A stretch of DNA of 20,346 bases from Chloroflexota bacterium (GTDB taxonomy: Bacteria > Chloroflexota > Dormibacteria > CF-121), in the NCBI GenBank assembly GCA_005881235.1, contig VBEQ01000175.1, forward strand, positions 1-20,346, given 5' to 3'. Made by a program: the position numbers and the translations under genes. Below the pieces are notes generated by a model. That model ran no database searches, had not been told where the DNA came from, and worked only from the letters and a program-made list of their open reading frames with translations. Position 1 is the stretch's first letter. Every line of letters begins with the position of its first letter. Below are positions 1-7,074 of this stretch, piece after piece.

Positions 1-1358
1 ATCTTCACGCCGAGCGCGCCGGCGATCTCGTAACCCATGCACGAGTAGCCGTACTCGACGTGATATTGCTTGGGATCGCGCGACCGCCAGAGCTTGTGCA
101 GGTCTCCCGGCATCGAGCCGGCGGCGCAGACGACGACGTCGCGCGGGGCGGCGGCGTCGTTGACCGCACCGATGACTTCGCTTTGCGCGGCGAGCGGTCC
201 GTGACCCAGGTGGTACAGGCGGTCGACCTCGCGATCCCACTCCTTGTTCAGACGGGCGGCCAGGTCGCGGTACGACGCGTCAACCGCGTAGCCGCGCAGG
301 CGCGCGCCCAGCGCGGCGATGCCGGCGCGCGCATCCCCGACCAGCGACAGGCCGCTGTTCTTGTGGGCATCGAAGTCGAGCACGTTGAGGTTGATGAAGT
401 GCGCGTGCGCGTTGCCGAAGACCGTGTGCGACGCGGTCGTGAAGTCGGTCCAGCGTGTGCCGATCCCGATCACGACATCGGCCTCGCGCGCCAGCCGGTT
501 GGCCGCCAGCGTGCCGGTCGCGCCGACGGCGCCCAGGCTCGACGGATGGTCGTAGGGCAACGATCCCTTGCCGGCCTGGGTCTCCCCCACCGGGATCCCG
601 GTCACCTCGACGAGCTGCCGCAGCGCGGCCGTGGCATCCGAATAGATGACGCCGCCGCCGGCGACGATCATGGGTCGGTCCGCGGCGTGAATCATCGCGG
701 CTGCGCGGTCGAGCGCGCGGGAGTCGGGCTCGGCTCTGGGCACGCTCCAGACCCGCTTCTCGAAAAAGTCCGCCGGATACTCATAGGCTTCCGCCTGAAC
801 ATCCTGGGGAAGCGCGAGGGTGACGGCGCCCGTCTCCGCGGGGTTGGTGAGGACGCGCATCGCCTGCAGCGCCGATGGCATCAGCTGTTCCGGCCGGGTG
901 ATCCGGTCCCAAAATCGAGACACCGGCTTGAAGGCATCGTTGACCGAGGCATCGCCGCGCCAGGGCACCTCGAGTTGCTGGAGGACCGGATCCACAGCTC
1001 TCGCGGCGAAGACATCGCCCGGCAACAAGAGGACCGGCAACCGGTTGATCGTCGCCAGCGCCGCGCCGGTGACCATGTTGGTGGCGCCCGGTCCGATCGA
1101 GCTGGTGCAGGCCATCGTCGATAGCCGGTTGCGCATCCGCGCATAGCCGACCGCGGCGTGCACCATCGCCTGCTCGTTGCGCGCCTGGTAGTACGTCATC
1201 AGGTCCGGCTGCTCGAAGAGCGCTTCGCCCACACCGGCCACGTTGCCGTGGCCGAAGATGCCGAAGCAGCCCTCGATGAAGCGCTGCTCCACGCCGTCGC
1301 GCTCGGCGTACTGCGCCGCGAAGAAGCGCACCAGCGCCTGCGCCATCGTCAGCCGCAT
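1..1358 (-). CDS. iolD: 3D-(3,5/4)-trihydroxycyclohexane-1,2-dione hydrolase IolD (partial, 3' end outside window)
   Basis: This is a thiamine-diphosphate enzyme of myo-inositol catabolism that opens the ring of trihydroxycyclohexane-1,2-dione to give 5-deoxyglucuronate in the cytoplasm. The leftward frame stays open from an ATG at 1358 to the window edge, giving about 452 of the roughly 620-650 residues usual for IolD. The N-terminal pyrimidine-binding domain contains YYQARNEQAMVHAAVGYAR, in which Glu62 is the expected cofactor-activating glutamate. It is followed by SIGPGATNMVTGAA and a central domain with PMIVAGGGV and GIGTRWTDF. The beginning of the pyrophosphate domain is seen near VVVCAAGSMPGDLHKLW. 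The start codon overlaps the stop of the upstream gene in TAATG, so translation is probably coupled. Related ThDP enzymes such as acetolactate synthase are less likely, because the N-terminal pattern RFIEGCFGIFGHGNVAG is IolD-like. The C-terminus cannot be judged. Confidence 0.93.
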   Translation of the reverse strand, partial: MRLTMAQALVRFFAAQYAERDGVEQRFIEGCFGIFGHGNVAGVGEALFEQPDLMTYYQARNEQAMVHAAVGYARMRNRLSTMACTSSIGPGATNMVTGAALATINRLPVLLLPGDVFAARAVDPVLQQLEVPWRGDASVNDAFKPVSRFWDRITRPEQLMPSALQAMRVLTNPAETGAVTLALPQDVQAEAYEYPADFFEKRVWSVPRAEPDSRALDRAAAMIHAADRPMIVAGGGVIYSDATAALRQLVEVTGIPVGETQAGKGSLPYDHPSSLGAVGATGTLAANRLAREADVVIGIGTRWTDFTTASHTVFGNAHAHFINLNVLDFDAHKNSGLSLVGDARAGIAALGARLRGYAVDASYRDLAARLNKEWDREVDRLYHLGHGPLAAQSEVIGAVNDAAAPRDVVVCAAGSMPGDLHKLWRSRDPKQYHVEYGYSCMGYEIAGALGVK

Positions 1359-2245
1359 TACTTCTTCTCAGCCACGATCGCCGCCGCGACGTCGACAGTG
1401 TGGGCGACGTCGCCGTCGCGCGGATAGAGCAAGGTGCGGCCTGCCACCAGGCCGCGCACCTGCGGGATCGCCATCGCGCGTTTCCAGCTGCCAAATGTTT
1501 CCGCCTGATCTTCTCCGGGGTCACCCCCGAGCAGCAGCGTGGGAAGGCTGGTCGCCCGCATCACCCGCTCCAGGTCATCCACCACGGGCAGCTTCAGCCA
1601 CAGGTAAGCGGATGTGGTTCCCAGTCCCGAGACGATGGCAATCGCCCGGATCAGTGAGTCGGCGTCGGCGCGGTTACGGACCCGTCCATCGTCGAGCTCG
1701 CTGGCGAAGACTTCGACCATCGCCGGCAATTTGCGGGCGGAGAGCTCGTCGATGGCGTGTGCGCAGGAGGCCAGCGTGCGTAACGCCTCGGGCTCGTCGG
1801 CGACGCGCACCATCATCTTGCCGCCATCGAGGCCGGCCGCCGCGATGCCGTCCGCGGTGTAGGCCGTGAAGCGGTCATCGAGCTCGAAGCGAAACCCGGT
1901 CAGTCCCCCGCGATTCATCGAGCCGAATACGACCTTGCCCTCCAGCGCCCCGAGCAACGCCAGGTCATCGATGATGTCGGCCGTGCCCAGGATGCCATCG
2001 ACACCGGGCCGTTCCAGCGCGACCAACAGCCGGCGCAGCAACTCGCCGCGGTCGGCCATCGCCATCGCGTCCGACCCGGCTTTCAGAACCCCGCGCGCGG
2101 GATGGTCGGCGGCGATCAGAAAGAGGGAGCCCCGCTGCAGCAGGGACCGGCGCTTGCGCCTGGCGAGCGCCTTCTGCACAGCGCTCGGGTCGGTCGCTCG
2201 AATCTCGGTAAGGCGAGCCAGCAGCTCGTTGGCGGCGACGGTCAC
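1358..2245 (-). CDS. Cgl0159-like (beta/alpha)8-barrel aldolase-type protein of inositol cluster
   Basis: This 295-residue cytoplasmic protein resembles the Cgl0159 family of class I aldolase-like (beta/alpha)8 barrels that sit in actinobacterial inositol clusters. Visible features are LFLIAADHPARG near residues 41-52, GVDGILGTADIIDDL near 82-96 and GKVVFGSMNRGGLTG near 102-116. KMMVRV and AYLWLKLPVV follow later, with possible lysines for Schiff-base chemistry. LPTLLLGGDPGED lies near the phosphate-binding end. A role like IolJ (cleavage of 2-deoxy-5-keto-gluconate-6-phosphate) is inference from context; I cannot assign the substrate. The start is GTG at 2245, which overlaps the regulator stop in GTGA and has a short GAGG just upstream. 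The stop overlaps the iolD start by one base, so all three leftward genes look like one operon. Confidence 0.8.
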   Translation of the reverse strand: MTVAANELLARLTEIRATDPSAVQKALARRKRRSLLQRGSLFLIAADHPARGVLKAGSDAMAMADRGELLRRLLVALERPGVDGILGTADIIDDLALLGALEGKVVFGSMNRGGLTGFRFELDDRFTAYTADGIAAAGLDGGKMMVRVADEPEALRTLASCAHAIDELSARKLPAMVEVFASELDDGRVRNRADADSLIRAIAIVSGLGTTSAYLWLKLPVVDDLERVMRATSLPTLLLGGDPGEDQAETFGSWKRAMAIPQVRGLVAGRTLLYPRDGDVAHTVDVAAAIVAEKK

Positions 2246-3003
2246 GTCCTCGAGTCTGCCACGACGGACATCTCGAAGGAGTAGCGCTCGGCCGGGTAGA
2301 CATGCGAGCCGTATTCCACCGGCTGGCCAGCATCGTCGTAGCTGATCCGCCGCATGGTCAGGAGTGGCCCGCCGGCGGGCACCTTCAACAGGCGCGCCTC
2401 GCGGCGTTGTGCGCTCCGCGCACCGATCGTCTGCGACGCCAGGCGCAGGTGGATCCCGTTCTGCCGCAGCAACTGGTAGAGACCCGCGGACTTCAAGCCC
2501 TCCTCGGTCACCACCTCTTCGAGCGAGAGTGGAACGAAGTTGCGCATCAGGGCGATCGGCTGGTCAGTGGCCAGCCGCAGACGTTCGAAGTGCAATACGC
2601 GCGTTCCCCTCGAGAGTTGCAGGCTGCCCGCGACTTCCGCGGGCGCCGGCACGATTTCGCGAGCCAGCAGCCGGGTCGACGGGGTCTGACCGGCCTCTTG
2701 CAGGTCATCGTAGAGGCTGCTGAGGCGCACCGGCCGTCGCACACGCACCGGCACCACCAGCGTCCCGATGCCATGCCGCCGGATCACCAAACCTCTGTTC
2801 GCGAGCAGGGCGATCGCGCGACGCACGGTGGGCCGGCTCACGCGCAGTTGCCGGGCAAGCTCGATCTCGTTCTCCAGGTGTGATCCGGATGAGAGGCGCC
2901 CTTGCCGGATGGCCGTTTCCATGTTCTGGGCGAGCTGGTAATACAGCGGGACCGGGCTTTCCCGGTCGAGCACGGCGTCGGTGCGTCCCCTCCGGGCCCC
3001 CAT
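2242..3003 (-). CDS. GntR/HutC-family transcriptional regulator (probable inositol/sugar regulator)
   Basis: This regulator of about 253 residues has an N-terminal winged helix-turn-helix and a C-terminal UTRA effector domain, the HutC subfamily layout. The DNA-binding part begins VPLYYQLAQNMETAIRQG and contains ELARQLRVSRPTVRRAIALL, the recognition region. RRHGIGTLV forms the wing. The UTRA part includes TRVLHFERLRLATDQPIALM and ends VEYGSHVYPAERYSFEM. I chose ATG 3003 because AGGTGAGG lies a few bases before it; a GTG at 3012 in the same frame would add three residues. It is the first gene of the leftward operon and faces the sugar-transport operon. It probably binds the palindrome at 3041-3054 and responds to a sugar or inositol intermediate. 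Most known inositol loci use DeoR, LacI or RpiR-type regulators, so a GntR protein here is a local variation. Confidence 0.9.
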   Translation of the reverse strand: MGARRGRTDAVLDRESPVPLYYQLAQNMETAIRQGRLSSGSHLENEIELARQLRVSRPTVRRAIALLANRGLVIRRHGIGTLVVPVRVRRPVRLSSLYDDLQEAGQTPSTRLLAREIVPAPAEVAGSLQLSRGTRVLHFERLRLATDQPIALMRNFVPLSLEEVVTEEGLKSAGLYQLLRQNGIHLRLASQTIGARSAQRREARLLKVPAGGPLLTMRRISYDDAGQPVEYGSHVYPAERYSFEMSVVADSRT

Positions 3004-3015
3004 ATCCCTCACCTA

Positions 3016-3034
3016 CTGCGGCCGCGGGCCGCAG
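3016..3034. promoter_or_regulatory. GC-rich inverted repeat in leader of the GntR operon
   Basis: There is a perfect inverted repeat with 8-base arms CTGCGGCC and GGCCGCAG around the 3-base centre GCG. It lies 12 bases upstream of the regulator's chosen start, between that start and the 14-bp palindrome. In a leftward transcript it would form a stable hairpin just upstream of the ribosome-binding site. It could also be a second protein site. Its function is unknown; only the symmetry is seen. Confidence 0.5.
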
Positions 3035-3040
3035 AAACCA

Positions 3041-3054
3041 GTTGTCATGACAAC
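3041..3054. promoter_or_regulatory. Perfect 14-bp palindrome, candidate operator for the GntR regulator
   Basis: GTTGTCATGACAAC is a perfect palindrome in the intergenic region between the divergent regulator and ABC-transporter operons. Its size and GT...AC ends fit the operators commonly bound by GntR/HutC dimers. It fully covers the -35 box of the rightward promoter, so binding would be expected to block RNA polymerase there. That the neighbouring regulator binds it is inference. Confidence 0.65.
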
Positions 3055-3070
3055 CTGACATCAATACTAT
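3042..3070 (+). promoter_or_regulatory. Sigma-70-type promoter for the sugar ABC operon
   Basis: TTGTCA at 3042-3047 and TACTAT at 3065-3070 are separated by exactly 17 bases, close to the housekeeping consensus TTGACA/TATAAT. Transcription would begin near 3077, giving a leader of roughly 45 bases before the binding-protein start at 3123. The -35 box lies inside the 14-bp palindrome. I could not find an equally good leftward promoter for the regulator operon. Confidence 0.6.
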
Positions 3071-3122
3071 AGAGGGGTTCGTCGCAAGAGTGGCTTGGAC
3101 AGCCCCACAGGAGGAGAAGGGA

Positions 3123-4442
3123 ATGCAGCGAATTAGCCGACGGGAATTCGTCAAACGGACGGCGGTGACGGGTGCCGCATTCACCTCGTTTCCGGCTCTG
3201 CTGGCCGCCTGCGGGGAGAGCACGGGAGCGAACAAGGTATCCAAGCTGGTCGTCGCCGCGGTCCAGGGCAACGAAGACGGGCCGCTGAAGAAGGTCGTGG
3301 GAAATTACAAGAGCCAAACCGGCATCGAGGTGCAGATCGTCGAGTTCCCCTACGACTCGCTCTTCTCGAAGCTGGTAACCACATTCCAGGCGAACGACTC
3401 GTCGTATGACCTGTGCATGATGGACGATCCCTGGATGCCGAAGTTCGGCACCATGGGCGCGCTCCAGCCGCTCGACTCGAACTTCGGCTTCACGCGCGAC
3501 TCGGACATTCCGACCGTCGTCTACGACGTCGGCACCTGGCCGCCACCGCACGGGCCGGTGCCACCGACCGAGCAGAGCAAGGCGAAGCACCTCTACGGCA
3601 TCACCATCGTCGGCAATGTCGAGATGTTCATGTACCGCAGCGATAAGTCCAGCGCGCCGAACTCATGGGATGACGTGCTCAAAAACGCGGCCAAGTACAA
3701 CGCGGCCAACTTCTACGGCTACGTCATCCGTGGCAAGGCGACCAACCCGGTGAGCAGCGACTCGTTGCCCATCCTGTGGTCCTTTGGCGGCAACGTCTTC
3801 GACGACAGCTGGAAGGTTCAGCTCGATTCGGCCGATTCCATTACCGCGGTGGACTTCCTCACCAGGAAGCTCAAGCAGTACGCAGAGCCGGGCGCGGCGA
3901 ACTTCGACGCCGCCGAGCGGTCGCAGGCGATGGCCACCGGGAAGGCTTACCAGTCCACCGTATGGCCCGGTGAGATCACGGGCATTGTCGAAGACCCCAG
4001 CGTCAGCCAGGTCAAGGGCAAGGTCGCATATATCCCGATTCCGCAGGGGCCCAGCGGCAAGGGTCTGGGGATGATGGGCAACTGGCTGCTCGGTATTCCC
4101 AAGGGCTCGAAGAATGGACCAGCGGCGGCCGACTTCATCAAGTGGATGCTCAAGGCCGACAACATGCGCAACTACGTCGCACAGGGCGGCATCCCGATCC
4201 GCAAGAGCATCCTCAACGACGCGTCGCTGGCTGCCGCGAATCCTTACTTCAAGGCACTGGCCGCGTCCTTTGATGCCGGTCCTAACTGGCGGCCACGCAC
4301 GGACCAGTGGGGCGCCGTCGAAACCTCGTATGGCACGGCGATGAACGCGGCGGTGGCCGGCCAGCTGACCCCGCAGGCCGCCATGCAGCAAGCCGCAAGC
4401 CAGATTCGCGCCACGATGAAAGGCGCCGGTTACCCGTCCTAG
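3123..4442 (+). CDS. Extracellular sugar-binding lipoprotein of ABC transporter (family 1 SBP, Tat signal)
   Basis: This 439-residue protein is the substrate receptor of a carbohydrate ABC importer, anchored outside the membrane. The N-terminus has a twin-arginine motif SRREFVKR at residues 5-12, a short hydrophobic stretch and a lipobox LLAAC with Cys30 as the lipidation site. It should therefore be exported folded by Tat and then lipidated. The mature part starts KLVVAAVQGNEDGPLKKVV and has typical family-1 features such as YDLCMMDDPWMPKFG, an early substrate-lobe pattern. GMMGNWLLGIPKGSKN and AADFIKWML lie near the C-terminus. I chose ATG 3123 because GGAGGAGAAGG at 3110-3120 precedes it; a GTG at 3090 would add residues before the Tat signal. 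It is the first gene of a four-gene operon. The neighbouring inositol genes suggest inositol or a related polyol as substrate, but this is inference. Confidence 0.93.
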   Translation: MQRISRREFVKRTAVTGAAFTSFPALLAACGESTGANKVSKLVVAAVQGNEDGPLKKVVGNYKSQTGIEVQIVEFPYDSLFSKLVTTFQANDSSYDLCMMDDPWMPKFGTMGALQPLDSNFGFTRDSDIPTVVYDVGTWPPPHGPVPPTEQSKAKHLYGITIVGNVEMFMYRSDKSSAPNSWDDVLKNAAKYNAANFYGYVIRGKATNPVSSDSLPILWSFGGNVFDDSWKVQLDSADSITAVDFLTRKLKQYAEPGAANFDAAERSQAMATGKAYQSTVWPGEITGIVEDPSVSQVKGKVAYIPIPQGPSGKGLGMMGNWLLGIPKGSKNGPAAADFIKWMLKADNMRNYVAQGGIPIRKSILNDASLAAANPYFKALAASFDAGPNWRPRTDQWGAVETSYGTAMNAAVAGQLTPQAAMQQAASQIRATMKGAGYPS

Positions 4443-4466
4443 TCGACCCGGCCTACATTTGACGAT

Positions 4467-5399
4467 GTGAGCCGCCTCGTCGCCGAACTCCCGGCCCCGA
4501 CCGGCACCCAGCCGGCAGGGACCGGGCGGCGCCGGTGGAGCCGGCAGGAGCGGCTGGCTTACACGATTCTCCTGCCGGCGCTCGGCACCGTGTTCGTCAT
4601 CGTGACCATCCCTTTCGTGCTGGCCATCTGGCAGTCGATCACCGCCGACGACGGCAGCCTCGTCGGCTTGCGCAACTACACCCGCGCGCTGAGCAATCCT
4701 CTCTTCTATGACGCGCTGCGGGCGACCGGTCTCTATGCGCTGATCGTCCTCCCCACCGAGATCCTCCTTGGTCTCGGTTTCGCCCTGCTGGTGCATCGCG
4801 CCGTCAAGCGCGCCGGACTACGGGCGACGCTGTACGTGCTGGCCGTTCTGCCGCTTGTCGTGCCCCCGGTCGCGGTCGGCGTCGTGGCTCGTCTGATCTA
4901 TGCTCCGGGTTACGGCGTCCTGAACTATGTGTTGCAGTCGGTCGGCATTACGCACTCCGAGATTCAGTGGCTGAGCGATCCGCTGCTGGCGATGGGCTCG
5001 GTGGCGAGCGTCGACATCTGGCAATGGACGCCCTTCGTCTACCTCGTGCTCTTTGCCGGGCTGCAGACCGTCCCCAAGGAATCCGTCGAAGCCGCCCAGG
5101 TCGATGGCGCCACCTGGTGGACGCAGTTCCGTTACATCGAGCTCTACTACCTGCGACCGCTCTTTCTCTTGATCCTCTTTTTCCGCATGGCCGACGTGCT
5201 GCGCGTTTTCGACCATGTGTTCATCCTCACCGGCGGCGGCCCGGGAACCGCGACCCAATTGCTCAGCCTCTACATCTATCGGGTCGAGTTCCGCTTTTTC
5301 GACGGAGGGCAGGCGGCGGCACTCGCGGTCCTGGTCTTGGTCGCGATCAGCATCCTCTATTCACTCGTGACCCGCGCCCTTCCGTTGGAGCGCGCCTGA
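4467..5399 (+). CDS. Sugar ABC transporter permease (MalF/UgpA type)
   Basis: This 310-residue inner-membrane permease has about six transmembrane segments, the first at residues 31-57. The cytoplasmic EAA loop that contacts the ATPase is at residues 208-231 and reads EAAQVDGATWWTQFRYIELYYLRP. The usual LP of the motif is replaced by LYY, a mild deviation. The GGGPGTATQLLSLYIYR segment near residues 256-272 is characteristic of the MalF/UgpA group. GTG 4467 is the only sensible start, since the overlapping ATG at 4465 reads straight into a stop. The gene follows the binding protein after 24 bases, and its stop overlaps the next permease start in TGATG. No ABC ATPase follows, so the complex probably uses a shared MsiK/MalK-like ATPase encoded elsewhere. 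Confidence 0.92.
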   Translation: MSRLVAELPAPTGTQPAGTGRRRWSRQERLAYTILLPALGTVFVIVTIPFVLAIWQSITADDGSLVGLRNYTRALSNPLFYDALRATGLYALIVLPTEILLGLGFALLVHRAVKRAGLRATLYVLAVLPLVVPPVAVGVVARLIYAPGYGVLNYVLQSVGITHSEIQWLSDPLLAMGSVASVDIWQWTPFVYLVLFAGLQTVPKESVEAAQVDGATWWTQFRYIELYYLRPLFLLILFFRMADVLRVFDHVFILTGGGPGTATQLLSLYIYRVEFRFFDGGQAAALAVLVLVAISILYSLVTRALPLERA

Positions 5400-6277
5400 T
5401 GCAAGCCCCCACCCTCCCCTCCCCCAGAGGGGGAGGGAAAAGACTGGCGATCGCGCTTCGCCTGATTCTGATCGTCGCCGGCCTCGGCATGGCCGCCTTT
5501 CTCTACGCCTTTCCCCTCTACTGGCTGATCGCGACCTCGCTCAAGAGCAAGCCCGAGCTGTACCAGTCGATCACACTCTTCCCGCGACATCCAACGCTTG
5601 AGCCCTATTTCAGCGTGCTCGTCGACCGCGGCTTCTGGGTATTGCTGAGGAACAGCGTCATCGTCTGCGCCGCGACCGTTCTGGTCACGCTGGCCGTCGG
5701 GTTGGTGATCACCTACCCCATCACCCGCCTGTCCGTCCCGCCGCGGCTGCGCGTGGGCGTCCTCAACTGGGCGCTCTCGCTTCGCTTCCTGCCCCCGGTG
5801 GCCGTGGTCGTGCCCTATTTCGCGATCGTCCGCACGCTACAGATCTACAACCAACCGATCGCGCTGATCGGCATCTATTCCCTGTTCAACCTGCCCTTTG
5901 CCATCTGGATGTTGAAGGGATTCCTGGCGGAAATCCCGCTCGAACTCGAGGAGGCGGCCCTCGTCGACGGAGCCAACCGCTGGACCTCCTTTCGCCGGGT
6001 GTTGCTCCCGCTGGCGGCGCCCGGCCTGATGGCCGCGGCGACCATCGTCTTCACCTTTGCGTGGAGCGAGTTTCTCTTCGCGCTGATCCTGACGGCGACG
6101 CCGCAATCGCAGACCTTCCCGGTCGGCGTCCAGGGACTGGTGACCCAGTTCGAGATCATCTGGAACGACATGGCGGCGTCGGGTGTGATCGCCATGTCGG
6201 TGCCGCTCGTCCTGATGGTGGTCGCGCGCAAGTACCTGGTGGCCGGGCTGACGTTCGGCGTCATCCGCGAGAAGTAA
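5399..6277 (+). CDS. Sugar ABC transporter permease (MalG/UgpE type)
   Basis: This 292-residue permease is the second half of the membrane channel. A hydrophobic segment at residues 18-44 is followed by the periplasmic region FPRHPTLEPYFSVL, typical of the MalG/UgpE group. The EAA loop at residues 184-209 reads EEAALVDGANRWTSFRRVLLPLAAP and is canonical. ATG 5399 overlaps the upstream stop and has GGAG about nine bases before it; the next in-frame ATG (residue 31) would remove most of the first membrane segment. Residues 4-13 (PTLPSPRGGG) are encoded by a GC-rich inverted repeat that looks inserted, described separately. The stop overlaps the start of the isomerase in TAATG. Confidence 0.92.
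   Translation: MQAPTLPSPRGGGKRLAIALRLILIVAGLGMAAFLYAFPLYWLIATSLKSKPELYQSITLFPRHPTLEPYFSVLVDRGFWVLLRNSVIVCAATVLVTLAVGLVITYPITRLSVPPRLRVGVLNWALSLRFLPPVAVVVPYFAIVRTLQIYNQPIALIGIYSLFNLPFAIWMLKGFLAEIPLELEEAALVDGANRWTSFRRVLLPLAAPGLMAAATIVFTFAWSEFLFALILTATPQSQTFPVGVQGLVTQFEIIWNDMAASGVIAMSVPLVLMVVARKYLVAGLTFGVIREK
5417..5437. repeat. GC-rich inverted repeat inside the permease N-terminus
   Basis: Nine-base arms CCCTCCCCC (5417-5425) and GGGGGAGGG (5429-5437) surround AGA. The repeat encodes the low-complexity tail PSPRGGG at the very start of the second permease. It resembles the short CCCTC/GAGGG dispersed palindromes seen between genes in many GC-rich genomes. Only one copy is visible in this window, so its repeat status is inference. 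Confidence 0.45.
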
Positions 6278-7074
6278 TGCCGGCGATCTATCTGAACGGC
6301 GCAACCCTGATGACGACGCCGACACCGCGCGTCATCGAAATCGCGCGTGAGACCGGCTACGAGGGAATCGAGGCGCGCGCGGAGCGCCTGCTGCAAGACG
6401 CGGCCGAAGTCCAGATGACCGCCGAAATTGTGCAGCCCGAGGAAGTCCTGACCCTCAATGGCGTGGCGCTGACGGTTCGGGCCGATGGCCGCATGGATCG
6501 CCGCCTCATCGAGGATGACTTGAAGCCCCGGCTGCGGATCTGCCAGGACCTGGGCTCACCGTATTTGCTGGCGATCCCGCCCCGCGCGCCCGGGCTCGAA
6601 ACGCGCCGCGCCATCCCGGGGACGCGCGACGCGCTCGAGCTGGCCCGCGACCGGGCCGACCGACTGGGCATCCGGATCGCCTTCGAGTTCCTCGGTTTTG
6701 GCGATTGTCCGATCAATACACCCGAGATCGCGAGCGAGACGGTCGACGGCATCGACGGGATCGACCTCGTTCTCGACTCCTGTCACTGGCACGCCAGCGG
6801 CAGCCGGCCGCTGACCTCGTTCCCGGTCGACCGGCTTGCGTTGGTCCACCTGAATGACGCACCCGACAAACCGCCGCGGGAGATCGAAGACGCCGACCGC
6901 GTCCTGCCGGGAGAAGGAGTCATCCAGCTCAAGATCCTGGTCACAGCCCTTAAGGCCGGCAAGTACGCCGGACCATGGAGCCTCGAGACCTTCAATCCGG
7001 GCTACTGGAACGAAGACCCGGAAGCCGTCGCCCGCCGCGGGCACGCGGCGATCGACGCGCTGCTGCAGAGTTAA
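6277..7074 (+). CDS. IolI/IolE-like inosose isomerase or dehydratase (xylose-isomerase-like TIM barrel)
   Basis: This 265-residue cytoplasmic TIM-barrel enzyme belongs to the sugar phosphate isomerase/epimerase superfamily. The four metal ligands expected from IolI can be placed as Glu137 in IAFEFLGFGD, Asp167 in LVLDSCHWHASG, His191 in LVHLNDAP and Glu237 in WSLETFNPGYW. The nearest characterised roles are IolI, which interconverts inososes, and IolE, which dehydrates 2-keto-myo-inositol. The length is closer to IolI, and the lack of an extended IolE C-terminus favours it, but I would not decide between them. The ATG overlaps the upstream permease stop by one base, tying the enzyme to uptake. 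The stop is immediately convergent with the SPFH gene. Confidence 0.8.
   Translation: MPAIYLNGATLMTTPTPRVIEIARETGYEGIEARAERLLQDAAEVQMTAEIVQPEEVLTLNGVALTVRADGRMDRRLIEDDLKPRLRICQDLGSPYLLAIPPRAPGLETRRAIPGTRDALELARDRADRLGIRIAFEFLGFGDCPINTPEIASETVDGIDGIDLVLDSCHWHASGSRPLTSFPVDRLALVHLNDAPDKPPREIEDADRVLPGEGVIQLKILVTALKAGKYAGPWSLETFNPGYWNEDPEAVARRGHAAIDALLQS

Noticed and set aside
60..1124. Long rightward open frame of 354 codons
   Set aside because: It is the complement of iolD, whose lower-strand frame has clear ThDP-enzyme motifs. The rightward product is arginine/glycine-rich with no recognisable domain.
781..1524. Leftward open frame of 247 codons overlapping iolD and the aldolase-like gene
   Set aside because: It is out of frame with both real genes, has no motifs, and its composition is typical of a shifted high-GC frame.
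3663..4796. Leftward open frame of 377 codons
   Set aside because: It lies opposite the sugar-binding protein and the permease start, which both have strong family motifs. It is an antisense frame kept open by high GC.
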